56,485 bases of DNA. Origin: Piscirickettsiaceae bacterium. Lineage in GTDB: Bacteria; Pseudomonadota; Gammaproteobacteria; Nitrosococcales; Methylophagaceae. Location: positions 1 to 56,485 of the forward strand of contig JAIBDY010000010.1 of assembly GCA_024685995.1 (NCBI GenBank). Direction: 5' to 3'. Each line of letters starts with the position of its first letter. Within the stretch, counting starts at the first letter, position 1. Below the pieces are notes generated by a model. It saw only the letters and a list, made by a program, of their open reading frames with translations, had not been told where the DNA came from and ran no database searches. This document shows, piece after piece, positions 28,727 to 37,550 of this stretch. A program made the position numbers and the translations under genes.

Positions 28727-30001
28727 ATGAAACTTGAAACGCTGGCACTACACCATGGCTATGAATCAGAGGCCACGACAAAAGCCGCTGCTGTCCCTAT
28801 CTATCAAACAACGTCTTACACCTTTGATAATACTCAGCACGGTGCAGATTTATTCGATCTGAAAGTAGCTGGTAATATCTATACGCGTATCATGAACCCG
28901 ACAACAGATGTGTTAGAGCAGCGCGTTGCCGCCATGGAAGGGGGCATTGCTGCATTAGCATTAGCTTCAGGCATGGCTGCGATCACCTACGCCATTCAAT
29001 GCATTTGTAGCGTCGGCGACAATATTATTAGTACTAGCCAACTATATGGTGGCACCTATAATCTTTTTGCTCATGCTTTACCGCGTCAAGGCATCGAAGT
29101 CCGGATGTTGTCACACGATGATTACAAAGGGTTTGAAGCTGCTATTGATGACAATACAAAAGCCATTTTCTGTGAGTCTATCGGCAACCCCGCAGGCAAT
29201 GTAGTCGATATCGCCAAACTGGCCAAAATCGCCCAAAAACACGGTATACCGTTAATGGTCGATAATACTGTTGCCACGCCTTTTTTATGTCGTCCTATCG
29301 ACTTTGGTGCTGACATTGTTATTCATTCCTTAACCAAATATATCGGTGGTCACGGCACTTCAGTCGGCGGCATTATCGTCGACTCAGGCAAATTTGATTG
29401 GGTAGCTAATAAAGCGCGGTTTCCTGTATTAAATGAACCTGACCCGTCTTACCACGGTGTCGTCTATACCGAAGCATTAGGTCCCGCTGCTTTCATCGGC
29501 CGATGCCGTGTTGCGCCACTGAGGAATACCGGTGCGGCAATTTCACCGATGAATTCATTCCAGATCATGCAAGGATTAGAAACGCTGGGCCTCAGAATGG
29601 AAAGACACTGTGAAAATGCCCTTAAACTGGCTAATTACCTCACTGATCATCCTAAAGTATCTTGGGTCAACTATGCCGCCTTAAAAGACAGTCCTCATTA
29701 CAAGACGTGTAAAAAGATTACCGGTGGTCAAGCATCCGGTATTTTAAGTTTTGGCATCAAAGGGGGAGCCAAAGCCGGCGGTCAATTTATTGATGCCCTT
29801 GAAATGATATTGCGTCTCGTCAATATCGGCGATGCCAAATCACTCGCCTGTCATCCGGCTTCCACCACCCATCGCCAACTGAATGAACAAGAACTAGCAA
29901 CGGCAGGTGTCAGTGCTGACTTGGTCCGAATCTCTGTCGGTATTGAAAATATCGATGATATTATTGCCGATGTCAGTCAAGCATTAGAGCAAGTAAAATA
30001 A
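28727..30001 (+). CDS. metY: O-acetylhomoserine aminocarboxypropyltransferase (sulfhydrylase)
   Basis: This PLP enzyme joins O-acetylhomoserine and sulfide (or methanethiol) to homocysteine (or methionine). The 424-aa length fits MetY rather than the shorter cystathionine enzymes. Motifs are YQTTSYTFDNTQHGADLF, SGMAAITYA, the PLP-lysine segment IHSLTKYIGGHGTSVGG and the C-terminal SCHPASTTH-like LACHPASTTHRQL. An SD (AAAGGA) lies upstream of the ATG. A strong terminator ends the gene. I saw no S-box or SAM riboswitch in the 35-bp leader. Confidence 0.93.
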   Translation: MKLETLALHHGYESEATTKAAAVPIYQTTSYTFDNTQHGADLFDLKVAGNIYTRIMNPTTDVLEQRVAAMEGGIAALALASGMAAITYAIQCICSVGDNIISTSQLYGGTYNLFAHALPRQGIEVRMLSHDDYKGFEAAIDDNTKAIFCESIGNPAGNVVDIAKLAKIAQKHGIPLMVDNTVATPFLCRPIDFGADIVIHSLTKYIGGHGTSVGGIIVDSGKFDWVANKARFPVLNEPDPSYHGVVYTEALGPAAFIGRCRVAPLRNTGAAISPMNSFQIMQGLETLGLRMERHCENALKLANYLTDHPKVSWVNYAALKDSPHYKTCKKITGGQASGILSFGIKGGAKAGGQFIDALEMILRLVNIGDAKSLACHPASTTHRQLNEQELATAGVSADLVRISVGIENIDDIIADVSQALEQVK

Positions 30002-30019
30002 ATTCGTTTTAGGGCAACT

Positions 30020-30045
30020 AGAAAAGGGGCGAAAGCCCCTTTTCT
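30020..30045 (+). terminator. Rho-independent terminator of metY
   Basis: A perfect 11-bp GC-rich stem (AGAAAAGGGGC at 30020-30030, GCCCCTTTTCT at 30035-30045) has a GAAA tetraloop and a short T-rich flank. It is the cleanest terminator in the window. Confidence 0.9.
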
Positions 30046-30247
30046 ATTCAAACAACTTATCGTTTTCGCCCTTGTTTCATGTGTCGATCTTACCTCTTCC
30101 CGAACTCTGTTGATTACCATCATCTCAGGTAAATCTGAACTCTGAAATCTGCTCCTTTGCTTGGCCAAGCGACATTGGTTTTTACTTTCATTGCTTAACG
30201 CAGCAGTACCACGAATTAATAGCAATGAGTATTTATGCGTTTTTACC

Positions 30248-30425
30248 TCAACATTTTTTATACTTTCGGCCGTTACCACAAATACAAGGATCGTTACGTC
30301 CGACCTTAGGCATTGCTCTTACAACAGGTGTTTTAGGTGGGCAACAGCTTGTATCCGTACAACTTGAACTTGATTCTGCAAACCTCAATAGCTTTATCGG
30401 ATAAACGGTTATTGTTTTCACTCAT
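30248..30425 (-). pseudogene. SEC-C zinc-motif protein gene, frameshifted
   Basis: The minus strand starts at an ATG (30425) and reads [20 protein letters not shown] before stopping at a TAA at 30335-30333. The next frame then carries [18 protein letters not shown] and a complete SEC-C zinc motif (C-x-C-G-N-G-x-K-Y-K-K-C) ending at TGA 30250-30248. Restoring one C in the run near 30341 (GCCCACC to GCCCCACC) joins the frames into a protein of about 58 residues. SEC-C tails occur in SecA and many small proteins, so the parent function is open. Confidence 0.6.
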
Positions 30426-30459
30426 TTTGATTATTCATTCTTGTTTAAAAATTTGGACA

Positions 30460-30660
30460 TTACACGAACTTATAAATAAAACGCTTTCCAAAGGCTAAAA
30501 TATTGACTAGCATTGCGACGATTAATCGTTGTAGAAATTCCTGGATGTGCTGCTGTGCGTATACTTGTTTATTAGACATGATGGTCAGTAGAACCTCCAT
30601 CCCTTTTTCTGGCTTTCCTGGCAGATAAGGCGCATTGTAATATTCGCCATCTTCAGACTA
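30460..30660 (-). pseudogene. Gene remnant of unknown family
   Basis: On the minus strand, an open stretch after a TAG (30660-30658) encodes a protein-like sequence starting SEDGEYYNAPYLPGKPEKG and continuing MEVLLTIMSNKQVYAQQHI to a TAA at 30462-30460. An apparent frame continuation upstream (MTFSL) suggests another frameshift. I do not recognise the family. With the SEC-C fragment it fills most of the 700-bp gap 30046-30754, which otherwise shows no intact gene, RNA or repeat. Confidence 0.4.
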
Positions 30661-30754
30661 AACGTCATCGTTCTATTGAAAGCAAGCACCTGCAAATATT
30701 TGGCTCAATTTCGCGCTAAGCCACTCAACACTATCGCAACTGTTTTACTCAAAA

Positions 30755-31435
30755 TTAAACTTGACCCCACTGACGTATTAAGTTGTGGTATACCCCAGTA
30801 AGTTGGGTTAAGGCTTTCTGATCGCTACCGCATTTCATTAATGTTTGAATACTCTGATCTAAGTCATAAAGCAAGTCGCGTTTCTCTGTGCTGTTGATCA
30901 TACTTTGAATCCAGAAAAAAGCACTTGTTCTCACGCCAGAAATGACAGGCGTGACATGATGCAAGCTACTGGAAGGATACATAATCATATCGCCTGAAGC
31001 CAATTTAACTTGTTGCTGACCAAACTCCGTTTCTATCGTTAATTCCCCCCCCTCATATTCATCGGGTTCGGTTAAAAATAAAGTAACAGAAAGATCACTT
31101 CGTAAGCTCTGTTGACTATTCGGTATCATCATAATCGAGCCATCGATATGAGGTCCGTAAGATTCGCCTTGAGCATAGCGGTTAAATTTTGGTGGATAAA
31201 TTTTATCAGGCAAGGCTGCTGAAATAAACGCTGCGTGATGACCCAGCTTTTTTAAAATATGATTACCTAGTGATATAGCGACTTCCGATTCAGGATCAAT
31301 TTGCTGATTGTTTTTAACGCTACTTGATAAACTACCCGCTGTTATTTGCCCATCTTGCCAGTGCGCCTTATCTAGATGTTCTCTAAATTGTTTGACTTCC
31401 AATGGCGATAATAATGCCTTTATCGTAATTAGCAT
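30755..31435 (-). CDS. piuC: PKHD-type Fe(II)/2-oxoglutarate dioxygenase (PiuC/YbiX-like)
   Basis: This 226-aa protein matches the PiuC/YbiX family, which sits beside catecholate-type siderophore receptors. The iron-binding triad is H-x-D in YGPHIDGSIM and a distal His in SSSLHHVTPVISGVRTSAF; the Arg binding 2-oxoglutarate is in that last segment. The ATG at 31435 overlaps the stop of the upstream oxidase gene (TGATG). It is the last gene of the Fur-box operon. The exact hydroxylation target in this family is not established. Confidence 0.9.
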   Translation of the reverse strand: MLITIKALLSPLEVKQFREHLDKAHWQDGQITAGSLSSSVKNNQQIDPESEVAISLGNHILKKLGHHAAFISAALPDKIYPPKFNRYAQGESYGPHIDGSIMMIPNSQQSLRSDLSVTLFLTEPDEYEGGELTIETEFGQQQVKLASGDMIMYPSSSLHHVTPVISGVRTSAFFWIQSMINSTEKRDLLYDLDQSIQTLMKCGSDQKALTQLTGVYHNLIRQWGQV

Positions 31436-32550
31436 CACGTTCTCTCTTCTGTAAATAAGGTTCCGCGATCAATATCGTTCAACGTCGAACAGCCTGTTAA
31501 GGCCATGCAAAGTTCTAATTCATCACGTAACATTTTCAATAAGTGCGCGACGCCTTTTGCACCGCCGACAGCCAAGGCATATATTTGTAAACGTCCAACG
31601 CAGACCGCATCAGCACCGAGTGCAATTGCTTTAAAAGCATCATAGCCGCTTCGAATACCGCCATCGAGCAAAAGTAAAAAGTCCTCACCAACTTGACGTC
31701 GTATAGTTGGCAGCAACGTTAAACTCGCAGGCGTGCCATCTAATGCTCGACCTCCGTGATTAGAAACAATAATGCCATCTATGTTTAAATTTAGTAATTG
31801 TTCAATATCTTTGGAATGCATAACGCCTTTAACAATAATAGGAAGGCGTGTCTGTGCTTGCAACCAAGCAATGTCCTCTATCAATGGCGCTTCGGTCATC
31901 ATCCCTTGAAATATTACGCTTTGCGTTGGCGTCAATATCGTCGGTTGAGTCGATATTTTTTTCGCTAAATTAATGGGCTGCGCATGTTGAGGCAGAGTAA
32001 ATCCTAATTTTTGTGCTCGTGGGCTCAATGTTTGAATCGCAGTATCGAGTGTGACCACTATCGCTTGATAGCCCGCTTGTTCTGCACGTTGCACTAGGTT
32101 CAACGTCGCATGTTTATCTGGCTGGAAATACAGTTGAAACCACTTTGTCGCTTCGGTGTGTTCCGCAACGGTTTCTAATAATGTTGATGATAAGGTACTT
32201 AAAATCATACCTGCTTCCATTGCGTTAGCAGCTTGAGCTGTAGCAACTTCACCTTCTGGGTGAACGAGCTTTTGCGCAGCAACAGGTGCTAATAAAACAG
32301 GATGTCTAAGTTGTTGTTTGAGTATATCTGTTTGCGTCGTTCCTTTCGTACAGTCGATTAAGGCACGATGTAATAAGCTGATTTTTTCAAACGCTTGTCG
32401 ATTACGCTTTAAACTAATTTCACTACCACTACCACCAGAGATATAAGCCATCACCTCAGGCGAGATAAAACGTTCTGCCCATATTTCGTAATCACCCGGT
32501 TGGCAGAGCTCGATCGGAATCTTAGATAATATTTTTTCTATTGTCATCAT
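31435..32550 (-). CDS. FMN-dependent alpha-hydroxy-acid oxidase/dehydrogenase
   Basis: This is a 371-aa member of the lactate/glycolate oxidase family, which oxidises L-2-hydroxy acids to 2-oxo acids. The FMN barrel motifs are clear: LLAPVAAQKLVHPEGE, WFQLYFQPDK, IIVKGVMHSKDIEQLL, the catalytic His and Arg in IIVSNHGGRALDGTPAS, and LLLDGGIRSGYDAFKA. It is translationally coupled to the PiuC-like gene. Placement inside a TonB iron-uptake operon is unusual; it may process an alpha-hydroxycarboxylate siderophore, which is inference. A hairpin precedes its start, and the SD is poor. Confidence 0.87.
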   Translation of the reverse strand: MMTIEKILSKIPIELCQPGDYEIWAERFISPEVMAYISGGSGSEISLKRNRQAFEKISLLHRALIDCTKGTTQTDILKQQLRHPVLLAPVAAQKLVHPEGEVATAQAANAMEAGMILSTLSSTLLETVAEHTEATKWFQLYFQPDKHATLNLVQRAEQAGYQAIVVTLDTAIQTLSPRAQKLGFTLPQHAQPINLAKKISTQPTILTPTQSVIFQGMMTEAPLIEDIAWLQAQTRLPIIVKGVMHSKDIEQLLNLNIDGIIVSNHGGRALDGTPASLTLLPTIRRQVGEDFLLLLDGGIRSGYDAFKAIALGADAVCVGRLQIYALAVGGAKGVAHLLKMLRDELELCMALTGCSTLNDIDRGTLFTEERT

Positions 32551-32566
32551 AATATCGAAATTAAAA

Positions 32567-32591
32567 AAGGAGGCTATTTCATAGCCTCCTT
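32567..32591 (-). terminator. Intra-operon terminator/attenuator after the siderophore receptor
   Basis: A perfect 10-bp stem (AAGGAGGCTA, TAGCCTCCTT) has a 5-nt loop. On the minus strand it is followed by six T's, a complete intrinsic terminator in the 67-bp gap between the receptor stop and the oxidase start. It should lower expression of the oxidase and PiuC-like genes relative to the receptor. Confidence 0.8.
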
Positions 32592-32617
32592 ACGATTAAG
32601 CTTATAACGGTGTCACC

Positions 32618-34900
32618 TTAGAACTTATATGACAAAGTCACATTAGCATTACGTCGATCACCAATGTATGAAAAGGCACCGCTACGATACAACGCTGTAT
32701 AATATTCTTTGTCGAAGGCGTTGTTAATATTCAACTTCGCTTTTAGCTTAGACGTGAAATCATAGCTCGCAAACAAGTCATAATAAGTATATGACGGTAG
32801 TTTATAATTAGCACTTGCTGCGCTGTCAGGTTGTCCGGCAGAGACTTCACTTTTATACGTTGCGACGGAGCCAAACGCAAACTTAGGTGTTAATTGATAT
32901 CTCAATTGTGCACGCCCGGTATTGTTCGCAAAGTTACCTAGACGATTGCCTTCATCGGCTTCAGTTGTTGATTTTAACACCTCAGAATCCAACACCGCTA
33001 AACCCAACTGCATCGATAGCTTCTCAGTTAAATTGCCCACAAGACCTAACTCAACGCCTTGTACCCGATTTTTTCCCGTATTAATGCTACCTAAATCAGA
33101 ATAACCCGTTCCGCGTGGTGCCCCTTCAAACACATCATCTTTCGTAATTTGAAACACCGAAGCAGTAAACAGCAATTTATCCTCAAAGAGATTCCATTTA
33201 GTACCTAATTCAACATTAAGCGTACGCTCTGGCTCACTTGAACTCAAATCATCTTGCGTTGCAATATCAGCACACAAACCACCATAACCACAACTACCGC
33301 CCACATCAGATTCGCCACCATTAATATTGGCCGCAGAGCCCACGTTAGCATACACATTCAAATCTTCCGTTATTTTATAAACTGCGCCAATATGACCATT
33401 GAATAAAATATCATCATACGAGTAATTAGTGGTCACGCCACCGCTCGTCACTTTATTACTATAATCAAAGCGATCCACACGCACACCACCCGACAAGATA
33501 AAGCGATCCGTCAGATCAATCGTATCCATGGCATAAAGCGATAAAGTCTTAATACTGTAATCAGCATCCGCATTGCCTTTACTAATCGTACGACCTAATA
33601 AGTTATCTAGGTTACCCACTTCATTGCCATTCTCATCGGTTGCACAATACGCAGGGTTACCGCCCGAAAGACAGTTTGCGGTTCCCGTATTGTTAATGTC
33701 ATAAACACCATTTTCAACACTCAAGTCAGAATATTCAGCCCCAAAAATCATTTGATGTCTCAAGCCACTAAAATCGGCATCAACAAAGAGATTAGATTGG
33801 TTTACATAATATTCAACTTCTTGCCAACCTTGATGCGTACTTAATGTCGGTGAAAAAGCAGCTGCACCACCAAAAGTAACATCATTGCCTCGTGCGCCAG
33901 TCACAACATAACCGTTATCTGTTGTACCGTAACGAAAGGCATTTTCTATGCGAACTGAATCATTAAAGGCATGCGATAAATGTAATGTGCCTGACATCAC
34001 TTCTGACTCAAGGAAATCATTATCTTGTAGATAAACCGGTATATCACTTACAGGACGACCATCTCTTATAGTATAAGTACCCGCATCTGGCGAGTCTTCA
34101 GCGTCAAGATAGTATAAATCTGCTGTTAATGAGGTCGCTTCCGAAAATGCTTTCGTTAGAGATAAGGCCAAACCCTCACGTTGACGATCCGCAGGATCGC
34201 GATCGGGCACGTCTGCATCTGAAAATAAGCCATTGATCCGTATCGCTAAATCATCAGCCAATACAATATTGCTATCAATGGTATAACGTTGATCATTATC
34301 AGTCCCCAGTCTCATACTGGCGTTATTGAAATCATATTCCGTGCTAGCTTGCTTTGTCACGCTATTGACTGCGCCACCAGTCGAGCCCCGACCTGCAAAT
34401 GTCGAACTCGGCCCCTTGGTCACTTCCACTTGATCAACAGCAAAACTTTCACGTGTTGTCATGCCTGGATCGCGTAAGCCATCGACATAAACATCACTTC
34501 GTGCTTCATGGCCACGAATAATATAACGGTCACCAAAGGCATTACCATTTTCCCCTGTACCTAAGGTAATACCAGGTTGATCCGTTAGAATCTGTTTGAT
34601 ATCTGTATTACCTGAATCAAGAATTTCTTCTTGAGTAATCACTGTAATGGTTTGCGGCGTATCAACCAACTCTTTGACTCGACGGCTATCGCCAGAGATA
34701 CGTGCTTTATAGGGTGCGCCATCTTCGGTATAGGGATTAACATCATTGGCACGCTCTTCAATTTGTAACGTGTCTAACTCAATTTCTTCCGCCTGTATTG
34801 GTGCCATCGCAATTATTGCACTGGAAATACTTAAGGCTAAGACACTTTTACGTATCTTATCGTGACTTAAGTGAGATGTTTTGGACTTCCTGGGGGTCAT
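32618..34900 (-). CDS. TonB-dependent siderophore receptor (Fiu/PiuA-like)
   Basis: This is a 760-aa outer-membrane receptor. The signal peptide ends near residue 38 (AIIAMAPIQAEE). The plug domain follows (about 65-180), with PQTITVITQEEILDSG, the ITLGTGENGNAFGDRYIIRG stretch and VEVTKGPSSTFAGRGSTGGAVN. A 22-strand barrel ends in the aromatic motif NANVTLSYKF. The neighbouring PiuC-like dioxygenase gene points to the Fiu/PiuA catecholate receptor group. The ATG has AAGGAAAG upstream. The receptor is cotranscribed with tonB/exbBD on its 5' side. Confidence 0.9.
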   Translation of the reverse strand: MTPRKSKTSHLSHDKIRKSVLALSISSAIIAMAPIQAEEIELDTLQIEERANDVNPYTEDGAPYKARISGDSRRVKELVDTPQTITVITQEEILDSGNTDIKQILTDQPGITLGTGENGNAFGDRYIIRGHEARSDVYVDGLRDPGMTTRESFAVDQVEVTKGPSSTFAGRGSTGGAVNSVTKQASTEYDFNNASMRLGTDNDQRYTIDSNIVLADDLAIRINGLFSDADVPDRDPADRQREGLALSLTKAFSEATSLTADLYYLDAEDSPDAGTYTIRDGRPVSDIPVYLQDNDFLESEVMSGTLHLSHAFNDSVRIENAFRYGTTDNGYVVTGARGNDVTFGGAAAFSPTLSTHQGWQEVEYYVNQSNLFVDADFSGLRHQMIFGAEYSDLSVENGVYDINNTGTANCLSGGNPAYCATDENGNEVGNLDNLLGRTISKGNADADYSIKTLSLYAMDTIDLTDRFILSGGVRVDRFDYSNKVTSGGVTTNYSYDDILFNGHIGAVYKITEDLNVYANVGSAANINGGESDVGGSCGYGGLCADIATQDDLSSSEPERTLNVELGTKWNLFEDKLLFTASVFQITKDDVFEGAPRGTGYSDLGSINTGKNRVQGVELGLVGNLTEKLSMQLGLAVLDSEVLKSTTEADEGNRLGNFANNTGRAQLRYQLTPKFAFGSVATYKSEVSAGQPDSAASANYKLPSYTYYDLFASYDFTSKLKAKLNINNAFDKEYYTALYRSGAFSYIGDRRNANVTLSYKF

Positions 34901-34923
34901 ATTCTTTCCTTAAATTAATTAAA

Positions 34924-35799
34924 CTATTGATTAATAAGCGAATAGGCGATGGGTAAAGCTAATGTTAAAGTAGTTCGGTTCATAGATTTTGGCAGTGGTG
35001 GAACCGGGTTAGCATGAGCAAAGACCTCCAGTGCAGCCTGATCTAATGCACTATTTCCAGATCCTTTTTTGACTTCGGCTAATATCACTTGGCCCCGTTG
35101 ATTGATACTAAAGCGAATGACAGGCTTGCCTTCGATACCATTCTTTTTGAGGCTAGCAGGATAGACTTTGTAACCATTAAGGTGTCGCATCAACTTGGCA
35201 AGATAACGTTGCGTTGTTTTATCCATTTTCAAAGGCGCTTGGCTAGCACCATTTGCATCAGATTGCGCCTGGCTTCCCTGTTTTTGCATTGTCGCTGTAG
35301 CAGCCAAAGCGCCGCTTGCCATCGTCGCGCTAGTAGGCTGTTGCTCATGGTTTTCTTGTGCCATGGCCTTGCTGACTGGTTTGACTGGCTTCGCTTCCAC
35401 TGGCACCTTTTTCACAGTAGGCTTTGGTTTAACCGCTTCCTTTGGTTTTTTAACCTGTTTAGGTTTAATTTTAACCTCAGTAATGACAGTGTCTTCTACC
35501 GCAACTTTAACCACAGAATCCGATTTTTCAGGTGTTTCCTTATCGATAACGTCAACAGCCTTCGATTGTTCGATGGGCGTTGCTTTTTCAATGGGCTTGA
35601 TGGGCTCTTCGATAATGTCTTGTGTTTTGTTAGCCATCGGTGGCGTCACCTCACCCAGTAGGCCTAAGCTGATTTCAACACCCATTTCAGGCATGGCATT
35701 CTGTTGCAAAGGTTCAGATCTCAACATTAAGGCAAACGCACTGAAATGAAGTACAACAGCAATGAAAATGCCATATAGCCAATGTCGTTTTGTGATCAT
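34924..35799 (-). CDS. tonB: Energy transducer TonB
   Basis: TonB couples the ExbB/ExbD proton motor to outer-membrane receptors. The 291-aa protein has one N-terminal helix (LYGIFIAVVLHFSAFALML), a long Lys/Pro/Glu-rich periplasmic spacer (about 55-150) and a C-terminal TonB domain beginning near YLAKLMRHLNGYKVYP with the conserved GKPVIRFSI. The start overlaps the stop of the upstream exbD by 4 bp. It is a dedicated copy for this iron operon. Confidence 0.93.
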   Translation of the reverse strand: MITKRHWLYGIFIAVVLHFSAFALMLRSEPLQQNAMPEMGVEISLGLLGEVTPPMANKTQDIIEEPIKPIEKATPIEQSKAVDVIDKETPEKSDSVVKVAVEDTVITEVKIKPKQVKKPKEAVKPKPTVKKVPVEAKPVKPVSKAMAQENHEQQPTSATMASGALAATATMQKQGSQAQSDANGASQAPLKMDKTTQRYLAKLMRHLNGYKVYPASLKKNGIEGKPVIRFSINQRGQVILAEVKKGSGNSALDQAALEVFAHANPVPPLPKSMNRTTLTLALPIAYSLINQ

Positions 35800-36224
35800 T
35801 CGGCACCCTTATCAGGGCTGGTCATCAAAGCTAATCGACTCATGCCAGCCGCTTTGATCGTCTTCAATATGCTTTGTAGGTGTTCAACATCAAGTTGACC
35901 ATCAGCTTTCACGACGATAGCAGGCAATGCCTTTTGTTCTGTCTCTCCTCTCAAGTGCATGAGAAAACGGGTCAACTGTGCTTGTAATACCACTTCCCCA
36001 TCGACATAAATATCGCCTTGCTTAGACACTAAGACCGTTAAGCTATCAGGAACAACTTTTTTGTCATTTGTCGAATGCGGAGTCTCGACCTTAACGCTAT
36101 CAGACTGACTAACCTGGCCAGCGACCATGAAAAAAATCAACATCAAAAACACAATGTTAATCAGGGGAATCAAGCTGTCATCTTGATTCAAACGGCGCCT
36201 GCGTATTGCTAACGTCAACATCAA
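35796..36224 (-). CDS. exbD: ExbD-type biopolymer transport protein (second copy)
   Basis: This 142-aa ExbD family protein has a single N-terminal membrane helix preceded by SLIPLINIVFLMLIFFMVAG. The conserved membrane acidic residue of ExbD (Asp in the PLIDV motif) is Asn here (PLINI), so this copy may not carry the proton-coupling Asp. A periplasmic domain follows. It overlaps the first exbD gene by 4 bp and tonB by 4 bp. The two ExbD proteins probably work together as a heterodimer. Confidence 0.9.
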   Translation of the reverse strand: MMLTLAIRRRRLNQDDSLIPLINIVFLMLIFFMVAGQVSQSDSVKVETPHSTNDKKVVPDSLTVLVSKQGDIYVDGEVVLQAQLTRFLMHLRGETEQKALPAIVVKADGQLDVEHLQSILKTIKAAGMSRLALMTSPDKGAE

Positions 36225-36622
36225 GGTAAAACCTCTGATAATGAGACATGTTTAGCACCGAGTGCTTTCAGATTATCTAATAAAGTCACCATTGCTTGTA
36301 CGTTTACGCCAGCATTCACTGTCAAAACATAAGTGGCTTCTAATTGTCCTTCAATCAATTTTTCTAATTGCTGTTTATCATGCATATTAAGAGATTGGCC
36401 TTCAAAACGAATAACGCCTTTATTCGATTCAAGATTGAGTACTCTAACGATCGGCTCTTTATTTAAGGTCTCTGCTGTTGATGGTGAAATTAAATCCAGC
36501 TGACGCCATGTCATAAAACTAGATGACAACATGAAAAAGAGTAATAAAATAAAGACCACATCAATCAGTGGGGTTAAGCTAATCACTTGTCTTTTGGCTT
36601 GGTGATTCAAATCAAGCAGCAT
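36221..36622 (-). CDS. exbD: ExbD-type biopolymer transport protein (first copy)
   Basis: This is a 133-aa ExbD with the standard membrane motif SLTPLIDVVFILLLFFMLSS, including the proton-coupling Asp, and a periplasmic domain. It starts 11 bp inside the end of exbB. Since the partner ExbD downstream has PLINI, this copy most likely supplies the functional proton pathway, although that is inference. Confidence 0.92.
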   Translation of the reverse strand: MLLDLNHQAKRQVISLTPLIDVVFILLLFFMLSSSFMTWRQLDLISPSTAETLNKEPIVRVLNLESNKGVIRFEGQSLNMHDKQQLEKLIEGQLEATYVLTVNAGVNVQAMVTLLDNLKALGAKHVSLSEVLP

Positions 36623-37520
36623 GATTCATTCGCTCATTCACACTGCTCACGCTCGGTGTGTTTTTCTGGGGTTTACTTGTAAACACTTGCGTCACAACAT
36701 CGTTCATTGTCGAAGCTACGCGTTCTATTTTTCTTTCAAAACCATTTAGAACAGCGACAACAGGAATTGCAACAGCTAGGCCTACGGCCGTTGTTAAGAG
36801 CGCTTGCCAAATACCGCCTGATAAAACTGAGGAATCGACTTGATTTCCGGCTAATTCCATTTGTTGAAATGCACCGATCATGCCTAACACTGTTCCTAAT
36901 AGACCTAATAATGGGCTTAATGTCGCAATGACCTCTAAAGGCCTCAAATAAGCACGCAGCTGTTCAAGCTTTTTAACAGCAATACGATTCAATTCGTCCT
37001 TGAGTAAACCAACATTTACCTTATCTTCACACAGGCCAACCATGGCAATATAAGCCACACTAGAAATTGTGCCTTGTCTATCGAGACCTTTTTTGGCCAA
37101 CGTTAACTCGCCATCACGCCAATACGTCAAGCAGTCTGCAATACCTGTTTGGCGTTCTGGTCTCAAGGTCGAAAACTGCCATAGTTTAATCAGTATGATA
37201 GTTAATGCCACAACTGACATTGCCATCAATATCCACACAACAGGGCCACCGACCATAAGAAAATCATAGATTTTCTCCTGCATAGTCGTGACTGGATCAA
37301 GTATCGTATTTGGATCTGTGGCTACCGATGAAGCTGTGCCTGGTTCCCCTATTGTTGTCACTGACGTTACATCGCTATTACTCAGCGAATTCACACTCGT
37401 CATAGGGACATCCGTACGTGTATTTACCCCATTCAAGCTTGATGAATCAGCCATAATATTGGCTTGCAACTTATCATTGCTCATTGTGGAGCCAAATTCA
37501 TTTAAATTTTTATCCGTCAT
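36612..37520 (-). CDS. exbB: ExbB/TolQ-type proton channel protein with long N-terminal extension
   Basis: ExbB forms the pentameric stator channel of the TonB system. The 302-aa protein has a Ser/Thr-rich N-terminus of about 80 residues (SSLNGVNTRTDVPMTSVNSL), then three membrane segments. Family motifs include GGPVVWILMAMSVVALTIIL, TLSPLLGLLGTVLGMIGAF and ALLTTAVGLAVAIPVVAVLN. I start at the ATG at 37520; a GTG two codons upstream is less likely. First gene of the operon; a Fur box lies 31 bp upstream of the ATG. The low-complexity N-terminus has no signal peptide. Confidence 0.92.
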   Translation of the reverse strand: MTDKNLNEFGSTMSNDKLQANIMADSSSLNGVNTRTDVPMTSVNSLSNSDVTSVTTIGEPGTASSVATDPNTILDPVTTMQEKIYDFLMVGGPVVWILMAMSVVALTIILIKLWQFSTLRPERQTGIADCLTYWRDGELTLAKKGLDRQGTISSVAYIAMVGLCEDKVNVGLLKDELNRIAVKKLEQLRAYLRPLEVIATLSPLLGLLGTVLGMIGAFQQMELAGNQVDSSVLSGGIWQALLTTAVGLAVAIPVVAVLNGFERKIERVASTMNDVVTQVFTSKPQKNTPSVSSVNERMNHAA

Positions 37521-37550
37521 AATCACACTTTAGTTAAAACTAAATGCAAA

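Noticed and set aside
29977-30279. 100-codon minus-strand frame downstream of metY
   Set aside because: It overlaps the end of metY, its terminator and the SEC-C remnant; composition is not protein-like.
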